A stretch of DNA of 64,000 nt from a bacterium (GTDB lineage: Bacteria > Gemmatimonadota > Gemmatimonadetes > Longimicrobiales > RSA9). A program made the position numbers and the translations under genes. The stretch lies in the NCBI GenBank assembly GCA_003242735.1, contig QGVH01000002.1, positions 124,001 through 188,000 of the forward strand, read 5' to 3'. Below, one piece after another: positions 9,563 to 19,200 of this stretch; within the stretch, counting starts at the first letter, position 1, and the number at the start of each line of letters is the position of its first letter. The notes below the pieces were generated by a model that made no database searches, was not told the origin of the DNA, and saw only the letters and a list, made by a program, of their open reading frames with translations.

Positions 9563-10171
9563 GTGTCCGGACCCGACGCGTTGACCCGCACCGGCACGGC
9601 CGAGACCGCGCGCAAGGTGATCCATGCCGCCGCGGGCGCCGGCGCCGCGGCCGTCGCGTGGTTCGCGCCGCCCGCGGCCGGCCGCGCCGTGCTCGTCGGC
9701 GCCGTCCTCCTCGCGCTCCTCATCGAACTGCTCCGCACCCGCGTGCCGGCCGTGCGCCGCCGCTTCGATGCGACGGTCGGACACATGGTGCGTCCCGCGG
9801 AGCGCCGCACGCTCACCGGCGCCACCTTTCTCGCGATCGGCGCCGCGTTCGCCGTTCTCTCCTTCCCTGGCCGCAGCGCCGCGATCGGCATCCTGTACGC
9901 CGCCTTCGGCGATGCCGCCGCCGCGCTCGTCGGCCGACGCTTCGGCCGTCACGTCTACCGGCCCGGCCGCACCGCCGAGGGCACGGCAGCGTTCTTCAGC
10001 GTCACGCTCCTGATCGGTTGGGCGACAATGGATGCAGGGTTCGTCGCTGCTGCCGTAGCCGCCGCCGGGGTCACGCTCGTCGAGGCGGCACCGTTCCCCC
10101 TGAACGACAACCTCCTGATCCCGTTGGCCGGCGCTGCTGCCTGCCACTGGGTAACGGCTCTGCCCATCTGA
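9563..10171 (+). CDS. Diacylglycerol/polyprenol/phytol kinase family membrane protein
   Basis: Integral membrane protein of 202 residues with about six hydrophobic segments. It resembles the SEC59/VTE5-type CTP-dependent kinase and phosphatidate cytidylyltransferase group. The diagnostic block is the C-terminal half: [18 protein letters not shown] and then [11 protein letters not shown], with a final [13 protein letters not shown]. In this family the Asp/Asn residues bind metal and nucleotide. The substrate (polyprenol, phytol or diacylglycerol) cannot be told from sequence. It begins with GTG at 9563, 12 bp after the transglycosylase stop, and is therefore probably co-transcribed with it. 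Confidence 0.7.
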   Translation: MSGPDALTRTGTAETARKVIHAAAGAGAAAVAWFAPPAAGRAVLVGAVLLALLIELLRTRVPAVRRRFDATVGHMVRPAERRTLTGATFLAIGAAFAVLSFPGRSAAIGILYAAFGDAAAALVGRRFGRHVYRPGRTAEGTAAFFSVTLLIGWATMDAGFVAAAVAAAGVTLVEAAPFPLNDNLLIPLAGAAACHWVTALPI

Positions 10172-10234
10172 TTCGGCCCACGTGCAGTTTTTCGGCGGAG
10201 GGGGAGGGGTCGGGGGAGGAAAACAAAATTTTGC

Positions 10235-10264
10235 TTGACACATTCCAAGCACCATCCTTAGCTT
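10235..10264 (+). promoter_or_regulatory. Promoter of the cold-shock gene with AT-rich upstream element
   Basis: TTGACA (10235-10240) and TAGCTT (10259-10264) are 18 bp apart. Directly upstream is the window's clearest A/T tract, AAACAAAATTTTGC (10221-10234), which looks like an UP element. A long leader of about 55 bases precedes the ATG at 10324, as is common for cold-shock genes. Confidence 0.65.
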
Positions 10265-10323
10265 GGCAGGCGTTGAGCCGCGTTGTGCAACACGCTTCAA
10301 CCCTTCGTAGGAGGACAGGTTCA

Positions 10324-10524
10324 ATGCCCAGAGGCAGGGTCAAGTGGTTCAATGATGCCAAGGGCTACGGCTTCATTGAACAACCCGACGGCGAGGACGT
10401 GTTCGTGCACTTCTCCGCGATCAACATGGAAGGCTTCAAGACGCTCGCCGAGGGTCAGGAGGTCGAATTCGAGATCCGTCAGACGGAGAAGGGCCTCCAG
10501 GCCGCGAACGTCACGAGGGTCTGA
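10324..10524 (+). CDS. CspA-family cold-shock protein
   Basis: Small single-stranded RNA/DNA-binding protein of 66 residues that melts RNA secondary structure. It has the complete cold-shock fold signature: [18 protein letters not shown] with RNP1 (KGYGFI) and RNP2 (VFVHFSAI). The length is typical. A strong ribosome site AGGAGG at 10309-10314 lies 9 bases before the ATG. A promoter with an AT-rich upstream element precedes it and a perfect 10-bp hairpin follows it, so it is a monocistronic, probably strongly expressed gene. Confidence 0.97.
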   Translation: MPRGRVKWFNDAKGYGFIEQPDGEDVFVHFSAINMEGFKTLAEGQEVEFEIRQTEKGLQAANVTRV

Positions 10525-10897
10525 CGCGGGACCTAGCCTCGGGCCATTGGACGAGAGCAGGCCAGCGCCCCGCCGCGGTAGCCGTCGGCGGGGCGTCCTC
10601 GTTGTGCCCTCGCGTCGGGCGCAGCGGCGGGAGGGTGCCGCTGCGCCCGGACGTCCGGCCCGCGTGGTGCCGGATGAACCGCTTTCCTGAGCATCCCTTC
10701 CCAGAATCCCGTTGACGCCATCGGGCCGGGCGATCGGCCTGGTCCGACCGGGTCGTCGAGGGCGGGCGCGCCGTGCAGCGGGCGGGCTGGCGGTCCTCGC
10801 GTCGCGTGCCGCGTTCCCTTTTCTCGCGCGCACGAGCCGACGTCGGAGGGGTATATTCCAGGCAGAGAACGACGCCGCGAACCTGGACCCGGACAGC
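10525..10897. other. Intergenic region between csp and polA
   Basis: This 373-bp stretch holds the csp terminator hairpin at its start. Near its end is a TATATT box (10852-10857) about 40 bp before the polA ATG, without a recognisable -35 box at the usual distance. An Arg-rich reading frame continues upstream of polA through this stretch but has no family features and is treated as non-coding. No other structure was seen. Confidence 0.5.
10566..10595 (+). terminator. Hairpin terminator of the cold-shock gene
   Basis: CGCCCCGCCG (10566-10575) and CGGCGGGGCG (10586-10595) form a perfect 10-bp stem with a 10-base loop, 41 bp after the csp stop. The tail TCCTCGTTGTG is only weakly T-rich. Confidence 0.55.
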
Positions 10898-13645
10898 ATG
10901 CTCGAGAAGCCCGCCAAGACGCGACCCCGCCTGTTCCTCATCGACGGCTACGCCCTCATCTACCGTTCGTTCTTCGCCATGATCAACCGGCCGCTGACGA
11001 CGTCGCGGGGCGAGAACACGTCGGCGGCGTGGGGCGTGACGAAGTTCCTGCTGAAGATCCTCGAGGAGCACGAGCCGGACTACCTGGGCGTGGTGCTGGA
11101 TGCGGGGACGAGCGAGCGCGAGGTGCGTTACCCCGCGTACAAGGCGACGCGCGAGAAGATGCCGGACGAGCTCCAAGCGTCCATCCCGCGCATCCGACAG
11201 ATCCTCTCCGCGTTCCGCATCCCCGTGCTGGAGTTGCCGGACCACGAGGCGGACGACGTGATCGGCACGCTGGCCACCAAGGCGCTGGAGCACGGGCTGG
11301 AGACGGTGATCGTGTCCGGCGACAAGGACTTCTACCAGCTCATCCAGCCGGGCATCTGTCTGCTGAACCCGGGGCGGGGCGGGCCGTCCGGCATCGAGGA
11401 GGAGTGGGTGGATGTCCGCAACGCCTCGGAGCGGCTGGGCGTGCCGCCGGAGCGGGTGGTGGACTACCTGGGGCTGATCGGCGACTCGTCGGACAACATC
11501 CCCGGCGCGCGCGGGATCGGGCCGAAGACGGCGCGGCAGCTCATCGAGACGTACGGCACGGTGGAGGAGGTCCTGGCGCACGCGGACGAGATCCCGAACA
11601 AGCGCGTGCGGGAGGCGCTCAAGACGTGCGCCGATGACGTGCGGCTCTCCAAGGAGCTGGTCACGATCCGGCGCGACCTCCCCATCGAGCTGGACCTGGA
11701 GGCGCTCGCGGTCAAGGAGCCGGACCGGGACCGCCTGCGCGAGGTGTTCCTGGAGCTCGAATTCCACTCGCTGGTGCGGGACTACGCTGCGCCGCAGCCG
11801 ACCCAGCGGGTTCCGACGCAGTACCGGCTGGTCGAGACGGCGGCGGAGGCCGCGGCGCTGGCGGAGCGGGCGAAGCGCGAAGGGCGCGTGTCCCTGGACA
11901 CGGAGGCGACGAGCCTCGACCCCATCCGGGCCGACCTCGTCGGCATCAGTCTCGCCTTCGCCCCGGGCGAGGCGTACTACCTGCCGTTCGCGCACCGGCG
12001 GCCCGGCGAGCTGGCGCTGGACGACCGCCAGCACTTCAACCTGCCGCCGCTCGGCTCGCCGGAGATGCGGCCGTTCGTGGAGATGCTCGAGGACCCGGCG
12101 GTCGCCAAGATCGGCCAGAACCTGAAGTACGACCTGCTCGTGCTGCGGCGCGCGGGCGTGACGCTCCGCGGCATCGCGTTCGACACCATGATCGCGTCGT
12201 ACGTGATCGACCCGGGCCGCCGCGAGCACGGGCTGGACTCGCTCGCGCTCCAGTACCTGGACTACCGCACCACCACGTACGAGGAGGTGTGCGGCAAGGG
12301 GAAGAACGAGATCCCCTTCGCCGAAGTCCCCCTGGACCGCGCCCGCGACTACTCGTGCGAAGATGCGGACATCGCGCTGCGGCTGGAGCGACTGTTCGTC
12401 GGGGAGCTGGAGCGCTACAGGCTGATGGACCTGTTCCGCCGCATCGAGATGCCGCTCATCGAAGTGCTGGCGGACATGGAGTGGGCCGGCATCCGCATCG
12501 ACCCCGCGTTCTTCGCGGAGCTCTCGCGGAAGCTGGACCGTGAGCTGCGGCTCATCGAGGAGGACATCTACAAGGAAGCGGGCGGCGAGTTCAACATCAA
12601 CTCGACGCCGCAGCTCCGGACCGTGCTGTTCGAGAAGCTGGGGCTGCCGGTGGTGCGGCGCACGAAGACGGGGCCGTCCACGGATGCGAGCGTGCTCGAG
12701 GAGCTGGCGGCGCAGGGGCATGCGTTGCCGCGACTCATCCTCGAGTACCGTCAGCTCGACAAGCTCAAGGGCACGTACGTGGATGCGTTGCCGTTGCTGG
12801 TGAACCCGGAGACCGGCCGCATCCACACCAGCTTCAACCAGACGGTGGCGGCGACGGGGCGCCTCTCCTCGAGCGACCCGAACCTGCAGAACATCCCGAT
12901 CCGCACCGAGATCGGCGCCGAGATCCGCAAGGGGTTCATCCCGGCGGACGGCTGCGTCTTCCTCGCCGCCGACTACTCGCAGATCGAGTTGCGCATCCTC
13001 GCCCACCTCTCGGGCGACCCCGCGTTCGTCGAGGCGTTCCGGCGGGGTGTGGACATCCACCGTCAGACAGCCGCGCTGGTGTTCGACGTGCTGCCCGAGG
13101 AGGTGACGCCGCAGATGCGCGCCGCGGCGAAGACCATCAACTTCGCGACGATCTACGGGATCGGCCCGTTCGCGCTCGCGCAGCGGCTGGGCACGTCCGT
13201 GGCCGAGGCGCGCAGGTTCATCGAGCAGTACTTCGAGCGCTTCCCCGGCGTGCGCCGCTACCTGGACGAGCAGATCGCCCACGCCCGGGAGCACGGCTGG
13301 GTGGAGACGCTGTCGGGCCGCAGGCGTTACATCCCCGAGATCCGCAGCGACAACCACAGCGTACGGCAGTTCGGCGAGCGCGCGGCGACCAACGCGCCCG
13401 TCCAGGGGACCGCCGCGGACATCATCAAGCTCGCGATGATCGACATCCACCGCGAGCTGACGGCCCGCCGCTCACCGGCCCGCATGCTGCTCCAGGTCCA
13501 CGACGAGCTGGTCTTCGAGGTCCCCCGCGAGCACGTGGAGGAGACCCGCGCCCTGGTGATCGAGCTGATGGAGAACGCGTTCGAGCTCTCGGTGCCGCTC
13601 GAGGTCTCGACGGGGGTGGGGGAGAACTGGTACGAGTGCAAGTGA
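10898..13645 (+). CDS. polA: DNA polymerase I
   Basis: Repair and Okazaki-fragment maturation polymerase, 915 residues with all three domains. The 5'-nuclease (about 1-290) begins RLFLIDGYALIYRSFFAM and has DHEADDVIGTLA and the helix-hairpin-helix DNIPGARGIGPKTA. The 3'-5' exonuclease looks active: SLDTEATS places Asp334 and Glu336, with GQNLKYDLL and YSCEDAD downstream. The polymerase domain has motif A AADYSQIELR (Asp692), the O-helix AAAKTINFATIYGIG with Phe at the nucleotide-discrimination site, and motif C QVHDELVFE (Asp869). The ATG at 10898 is chosen because the family sequence begins there; an open frame upstream encodes only Arg-rich filler. Confidence 0.96.
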   Translation: MLEKPAKTRPRLFLIDGYALIYRSFFAMINRPLTTSRGENTSAAWGVTKFLLKILEEHEPDYLGVVLDAGTSEREVRYPAYKATREKMPDELQASIPRIRQILSAFRIPVLELPDHEADDVIGTLATKALEHGLETVIVSGDKDFYQLIQPGICLLNPGRGGPSGIEEEWVDVRNASERLGVPPERVVDYLGLIGDSSDNIPGARGIGPKTARQLIETYGTVEEVLAHADEIPNKRVREALKTCADDVRLSKELVTIRRDLPIELDLEALAVKEPDRDRLREVFLELEFHSLVRDYAAPQPTQRVPTQYRLVETAAEAAALAERAKREGRVSLDTEATSLDPIRADLVGISLAFAPGEAYYLPFAHRRPGELALDDRQHFNLPPLGSPEMRPFVEMLEDPAVAKIGQNLKYDLLVLRRAGVTLRGIAFDTMIASYVIDPGRREHGLDSLALQYLDYRTTTYEEVCGKGKNEIPFAEVPLDRARDYSCEDADIALRLERLFVGELERYRLMDLFRRIEMPLIEVLADMEWAGIRIDPAFFAELSRKLDRELRLIEEDIYKEAGGEFNINSTPQLRTVLFEKLGLPVVRRTKTGPSTDASVLEELAAQGHALPRLILEYRQLDKLKGTYVDALPLLVNPETGRIHTSFNQTVAATGRLSSSDPNLQNIPIRTEIGAEIRKGFIPADGCVFLAADYSQIELRILAHLSGDPAFVEAFRRGVDIHRQTAALVFDVLPEEVTPQMRAAAKTINFATIYGIGPFALAQRLGTSVAEARRFIEQYFERFPGVRRYLDEQIAHAREHGWVETLSGRRRYIPEIRSDNHSVRQFGERAATNAPVQGTAADIIKLAMIDIHRELTARRSPARMLLQVHDELVFEVPREHVEETRALVIELMENAFELSVPLEVSTGVGENWYECK

Positions 13646-13894
13646 GGGGCGAGGGCCGGGACGAGGAGGGCACGGGCTCCGGACCGGTCCTGCGTCGCCC
13701 GGACGGGGGGCCAGGCATCGCTGCGTCGGCCACGGGGGCGGCGACCTACGCTCTGACCGGGCGGAGGGACGGCTGGGGCACGCCGGCAGCGCCCCGGCGC
13801 CCCATCACAATCCCGCCTGCTCCCCGCGAAGCGCCGCCCCCCAGCTCCATCCGGTCAGTGATTGGGGGGGACACGCCTCGGGCCGTGTCTCAAG

Positions 13895-13917
13895 AAAAAA
13901 GCCTCGGATCCGGAGGC
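13895..13917 (-). terminator. Orphan intrinsic terminator on the minus strand
   Basis: Read on the minus strand, GCCTC (13917-13913) pairs with GAGGC (13905-13901) around a loop holding GGATCC, and TTTTTT (13900-13895) follows at once. The stem is short, but the U6 tail is rare in this GC-rich DNA. No minus-strand protein gene lies upstream of it for many kilobases. Confidence 0.45.
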
Positions 13918-14110
13918 CCCTGGAGCCGCTCCACGCGCGCCGGGCTCAGCGGTGGGGGCAGGCGGTGGGAACGCGGCCGTAGGGCGGCGGCCACGCACCA
14001 CTTTGCCGGTGGGCCTCGCCGGCGGCGCTGTCTGCGGCCGCGGCTGGCGGCGTGGGTGCGGCGGTTCGCCGTCCCTGGCGCTGGTCGCGCCTGCGCGGGG
14101 GCGCCGCGGC

Positions 14111-14142
14111 TTGACGGCGGCACGCATGATTCGCCATATCTT
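14111..14142 (+). promoter_or_regulatory. Candidate promoter upstream of the first ECF sigma/FecR/SusC locus
   Basis: TTGACG (14111-14116) precedes an AT-rich stretch with CATATC (14135-14140, spacing 18) and TATCTT (14137-14142, spacing 20). Neither combination is ideal. It is the only promoter-like site in the 764 bp before the sigma gene and would leave a leader of about 260 bases. Confidence 0.35.
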
Positions 14143-14409
14143 CTTACATGACAACATCTTGAGCCGGGTCGGCGCCGCGGCGCGTTGAGCTGTTCTCCGG
14201 GCCGGAGGGTAGCCGGGGCATGGACTCGCCTGCGGCCCGGCAGGGCCGGCGGGGACGCCGCCGAGCGCCGGATCCCGATCACACACGGCGGGAACCTGTC
14301 GTGCCGCCCTGCCCGCTGGTCGGGCACGGGCGGTCGGGAGGCGACGGCGCCGGCCTGACCGCGAGGCGCGTGGTCGCCCGCCGCACGGTATGGATCGTCT
14401 GGGGGCAGT

Positions 14410-15066
14410 GTGACAGCGTCGATGCGTGAGCGAGGGGACGGCGCGCTCGCGGGGGGCGGCAGCGGAGGCGGGCCCGCCCGGTCGGCCCCACGTGCCGCGG
14501 GTGACGGGGAGGCGGACCGTGACACGCTCGCGCGCCTCGCCCGCGGCGAAGCCGGCGCCTTCGCCGCGCTGTTCCGGCGGTACTACGACGCGCTCTGCTC
14601 CTTTGCGCAGGGGTTGGTCGAGTCGGCGGACGACGCGGAGGAGGTGGTCTCCGAGGTCTTTGCGCGTCTGTGGGAGACACGCGAGCGGCTGGACGTGCGC
14701 GTGAGCCTGAAGAGCTACTTGTACGCCGCCACGCGCAACGTCGCCTTGAACTTCCTCCGACGGCTGGGCACGGAGGAGCGGACGCTCGGCCGGGCGAGCC
14801 AGGTGGGCGCGCTGCCCGGGGTGTTGAGCCCGGCGGATGACGAGGCGAGCGACGTCCAGACGCGCGAGCTCCGGGAAGCCGTCGACGCGGCGATCGCCAG
14901 CCTCCCTCCCCGCCGCAGGGAGATCTTCCTGCTCCACCGCCTCCACGGTCTGACCTACGCCGAGATCGCGGCAGCGCTCGACATCACCCCGAAAACGGTG
15001 GAGAACCACCTCGGTCTCGCCCTCAAGGACCTGCGGAACAGCCTGACCGTCTTCCTCGAGGACTGA
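14410..15066 (+). CDS. ECF sigma-70 factor, FecI-like
   Basis: Extracytoplasmic-function sigma factor that redirects RNA polymerase, 218 residues. Region 2 is visible near residues 50-110 (DALCSFAQGLVESADDAEEV and SEVFARLWETRERL). Region 4 lies near 155-210 (LPPRRREIFLLHRLHGLTYA and the helix-turn-helix AEIAAALDITPKTVENHLG). The order sigma, FecR, SusC, SusD is the classical surface-signalling layout, so it probably responds to substrate bound by the SusC receptor next door. GTG at 14410 or ATG at 14422 can start it; neither has a strong ribosome site. The first 35 residues are Gly/Ala/Arg-rich. Confidence 0.93.
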   Translation: MTASMRERGDGALAGGGSGGGPARSAPRAAGDGEADRDTLARLARGEAGAFAALFRRYYDALCSFAQGLVESADDAEEVVSEVFARLWETRERLDVRVSLKSYLYAATRNVALNFLRRLGTEERTLGRASQVGALPGVLSPADDEASDVQTRELREAVDAAIASLPPRRREIFLLHRLHGLTYAEIAAALDITPKTVENHLGLALKDLRNSLTVFLED

Positions 15067-15156
15067 GTCCGCCCCCGGCCGGGGGCGAGGGATTGGGGGG
15101 TGGTGCCGGCGAGCCGTGTCATAGGGTCACCACACCGAAGAGACACGAGTCCTGGC

Positions 15157-16185
15157 ATGGGGAACGACGAGTTCGACTGGTCCCTCCTGGCCCGCTACCT
15201 CTCCGGCGAGTGCGACGCTGCCGAGGCGGCGGCGTTCGAGGCGTGGCTCGACCGGCGTCCGGATCGGCGCCGCGAGTACGAGCTCATCCGCCTCGCCTGG
15301 GAGCGCGCCGGGGCCTACCGGTTCCCGGCGCGCGCGGAGGAGGCGCTGCTCCGGGTCGCGGCGCGGGCCGGGGTGGGGCGCAGCGTCGGCGCGCGCCGGC
15401 GTGTGCTCGCACGGGACCCGCGCCGGCGTGCTGCGTTCCTGCGGCTCGCGGCCGTGCTGGCCCTCGCCATCGGGCCTGCCGCCTTCCTGTGGATCCAGCG
15501 CCAGCGGGCGGGGGACGGGCGTGAGCCGGACGTGGTCCAGGAGTACGCGACGAAGCGGGCGCAGCGCGCCACGCTCCGTCTCCCCGACGGCTCGACGGTC
15601 GTCCTCGCGCCCGAGAGCCGGGTGTGGGTGGCCAACCGGCCGGGGTGCTCGCGCTGCACCGTGCAGCTCGAGGGCGAGGCGCTTTTCAGGGTGGAGCGCG
15701 ACCCCGGGCGCCGGTTCCTGGTCCGCACCCACGGCGCGGAGACCGAGGTCCTCGGCACCACGTTCCTGGTCCAGGCGGACCGGGACGAGCCGGGCGTCAC
15801 CGAGGTCGTCGTCGTAGAGGGCCAGGTGGCGCTGCGGCCGTTGGAATCGGAGGGCGACACGGGCGAGTTGCGGCTCGGGCGCGGCGAGGCCGCCCGGGTC
15901 GTCGATGGGCGGCTGGAGGTGCTGGACAGCGTGGATGTCTCGAGCCGGGTCGCCTGGGCCGAAGGCCGGCTGGAGTTCCACCGGCAGCCGTTCTCCCGGG
16001 TCGCGGCCGAGCTCGGGCGCTGGTACGACGTCGAGATCGAATACCCTGCCGCACTCGCGGACGTCGCCGTGACGGCCACGTTCGGCGAAGAACCCCTCCA
16101 GGCGGTCCTCGAGGCACTGGACCAGTTGCTCGACGTCCGACACACGCGGGATGGGCGGAGGATCCGGTTCCGACTGGATCCGTAG
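15157..16185 (+). CDS. FecR-family anti-sigma factor / sigma regulator
   Basis: Inner-membrane regulator that holds or activates the cognate ECF sigma factor, 342 residues. The cytoplasmic N-terminus carries the short FecR-type segment WSLLARYLSGECDAAEAAAF. One membrane helix lies near residues 90-110 (FLRLAAVLALAIGPAAFLWI). The periplasmic FecR domain follows (TLRLPDGSTVVLAPESRVWV, then GEALFRVERDPGRRFLVRT). The C-terminus has the DUF4974-type fold (FHRQPFSRVAAELGRWYDVE), which is related to STN domains and is expected to contact the receptor. The ATG at 15157 is preferred to an upstream in-frame GTG because the conserved part starts within ten residues of it. Confidence 0.92.
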   Translation: MGNDEFDWSLLARYLSGECDAAEAAAFEAWLDRRPDRRREYELIRLAWERAGAYRFPARAEEALLRVAARAGVGRSVGARRRVLARDPRRRAAFLRLAAVLALAIGPAAFLWIQRQRAGDGREPDVVQEYATKRAQRATLRLPDGSTVVLAPESRVWVANRPGCSRCTVQLEGEALFRVERDPGRRFLVRTHGAETEVLGTTFLVQADRDEPGVTEVVVVEGQVALRPLESEGDTGELRLGRGEAARVVDGRLEVLDSVDVSSRVAWAEGRLEFHRQPFSRVAAELGRWYDVEIEYPAALADVAVTATFGEEPLQAVLEALDQLLDVRHTRDGRRIRFRLDP

Positions 16186-16241
16186 CCGTGACCGCGGCTT
16201 CCGTCAGCTACACGTATCGCGGAATGGTGAAGGAGCCATTG

Positions 16242-19200
16242 ATGAGAGCACCGAGGATCCGGCGACCTGCGTTCGCTCTGCTCCTCCTGTTCTTTTCCAG
16301 CGGCACCCTCGGGGCGCAGGAGGCGACCATCCTGCCGCTCCGGACGGCCCCGGCTGCCGGGGTCGGGAGTGGGAGCGGTGAAGCGGCGCAGCGGGACCAG
16401 TCCCCGCTGCTCCGGCGGGTCTCGCTCGACATGCGGGACGTGTCGCTCGAGACGCTCCTCGACGCGCTCGAGCGTGAGGCGGCGATCGGGCTGGAGTACT
16501 CCAGCCGGGTCGTCCCGGTGAACAAGCGGGTCACCGTCCGCGGCGCGGACCTCACCGTACAGGACGTCCTGGCCGAGGCGCTCCAGGGCACGGACATCGA
16601 GCCGGTGGTGACGGGGGCCGGCTCGCTCAGGCTGGTGCGGAGCCGGAAGCAGCAGACCGGGCGGATCCTCGGCGCGGTCACGGACGCGACGACGGGCCGG
16701 CCGATCCCCGGCGTGCAGATCGTCGTGAGCGGCACCCGGCACAGCGCGATCGCCGACGAGAACGGCCGCTACGTGATCGCCAACGTTCCGCCGGGGACGT
16801 ACACCGTCGAGGCCCGCAGCATCGGCTACGCGCCGGCCAAGCGCGAGGGCGTGGTCGTCGGCGCGGGCGATGCGACTGTGGACCTGGCCATGCAGCCGTC
16901 GGCGATCCACCTGGAGGACCTCATCGTCACCGGCGTGGTGGACCCGATCTCGGCGGCCAAGATCCCGTTCTCGGTCGGGAAGGTGACGAGCGCGAGCCTC
17001 CCGGTCCCGGCGGCGGATGCGGTCTCCTCGATCCGGGGCAAGGTCGCGGGCGTTTCCATCATGAACTCGGGCACGCCCGGCGGCGAGCAGTACATCCAGC
17101 TCCGCACGCCGACCACGATCATGAAGGCCGGCGCGCCCATGTACGTGGTGGACGGCGTCATCCTCTCGGATGAGAGCAGCCTGGTGGACATCGACGCGCT
17201 GGACATCGAGAGCATCGAGGTCGTCAAGGGCGCCGCGGCCGCATCGCTCTACGGCTCCCGCGCCGCTGCGGGGGTCATCTCCATCACGACCAAGCGCGGC
17301 AAGGACCTGCCCGAGGGGACGACGCGGGTGACGGTGCGCAGCGAGTTCGGCGTGAACGACGTCCCGCACCGGATCTCGCTCAACCAGTCGCACTGGTACA
17401 AGACCAACGAGAACGGCGAGTTCATCGACAACGACGGCAACGTGGTCCGGGTGCCGACCCAGCGCGCGATCGCGGACGACCGGATCTCCGACAACCCGTA
17501 CTCCGGGCGCACGTACGACAGCTTCGATGCGTTCTTCTATCCGGGCGGTTTCCAGTTGAACTCCGTCTCGATCGCGCAGAACGGCGGCAAGACCAACTTC
17601 ATGGCGTCGTTCAGCAATCACCTCCAGAGGGGCGTGCTGCGCGAGCATGACGGCTACGAGCGGAACACGCTGCGTTTCAACCTGGACCACCGGATCCGTG
17701 ACGGTGTGCAGCTCTCGCTGAGCGCGTCGCACGTGAGGTCGCATCGCGACGAGGTCGTGGGCAGCCCGCTGTACGACCTCCTGGTCTTCCCGCCGGATGT
17801 GGACCTGGGCGCGAAGGGGCCGGATGGCAAATACATTCCGTTCCCGGATTCGACGATCAACACGAGCAACCCCATCTGGCGCCAGACGTCGCGGGAGAAC
17901 TGGACCGAGCGGACGCAGACGCTCCTGCGTGGGGCGATCAGCATGCAGCCGCTCCCGTGGCTGCGCCTCGAGGCGGACGCCGGCTACGACCGGGCGGACA
18001 ACACGGGGCAGACGTACACGCCGCGCGGCACGCCGACGAGCCTGACGGGCGAGTCCACGGGCGAGATCCGTCGGGATGTGGCGTTCGCGGACGCGCTCAA
18101 CGCGTCGGCAAGCGCATCGGTGCTGCACCGCTTCGCCGACCGGCTGACGGCGCGGGTGACCCTGCGCGGCCTCGTGGAGCGGCAGAAGACGCTGTCGTTC
18201 AATGCGACGGCGCGTGACCTCTACGTGGGCGGCCTCCCCATCCTGCAGATCGGCCAGGCGCGGCCGACCGTGGGGTCGCAGCAGACGGAGATCCGGTCCA
18301 CCGGCTACTTCCTCCAGGCCGGCTTCGACTACGACGGGAAGTACATCGGCGATCTGCTGCTGCGGCGCGACGGCAGCTCCCTCTTCGGGCCGGAGAACCG
18401 GTGGAACAACTACTACCGCGCCGCCTTCGCGTACCGGCTCTCGGAGGAGCCGTGGTGGCCGTTCCGGATCTTCGACGAGTTCAAGCTGCGCGCCTCGGTG
18501 GGCACGGCGGGCGGGCGGCCGGGCTTCGCAGACCAGTACGAGACGTACCTGGTCTCCTACCTCTCGGCCACGCGCAGCACGCTGGGCAACCGCAAGCTCA
18601 GGCCGTCGTTCACCCGTGAGGTGGAAGTCGGCGCGGACATGCTCGCCTTCGGCCGCGTGGCACTGGAGCTGACCTACGCCCAGCAGGTCAGCAAGGACCA
18701 GATCGTCCAGATGCCCCAGCCGGCGGCGACGGGCTACAAGAACCGGTGGGAGAACGCCGGCACCATCGAGGGCTACTCGTTGGAGGCCGCGCTCCGCGCC
18801 GATCTCTACCGGGGCCGGGATCTCCACTGGTCGGTGAACGTGGTCGCGGACCGTGCGCGCAACAAGATCACGGAGTGGGATCGCCCGTGCTTCATCTCCG
18901 GGCTGACCCGGTACTGCGAGGGCTACCGGAAGGGTGACATCTACGGCTACCGCTTCATCCGCGACGTGAGCGAGCTGCCGGCCATCCACGCGAACTCGAC
19001 CGACCAGTTCCAGGTCAACGACGACGGCTTCCTGGTCCCCGTCGGCGCCGGCAACAGCTGGCGCGACGGCCTCGCCAAGGGGCTGTGGGGGACGACCGTC
19101 ACCATTGACGGGATCGAGTACGCGTGGGGGCTCCCGATCACGCTGAAGACGCAGGCCATGGATGCCGACTCGCTCGTCTACATCGGGAGCATGGCCCCCG

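Larger units (their letters stand above)
13646..14409. other. Long intergenic region between polA and the ECF sigma gene
   Basis: This 764-bp stretch has no convincing protein gene. It holds a hairpin GACACG/CGTGTC at 13870-13889, a minus-strand intrinsic terminator-like element at 13895-13917, and an unusually AT-rich patch at 14120-14160. That patch contains promoter-like elements on both strands. A short minus-strand RNA running from the AT-rich patch to the terminator is possible. No known RNA family signature (tmRNA, RNase P, SRP RNA) was recognised. Confidence 0.45.

Noticed and set aside
13636..14429. Several small open frames between polA and the ECF sigma gene
   Set aside because: All are short, Arg/Pro/Ala-rich and lack ribosome sites; treated as non-coding.
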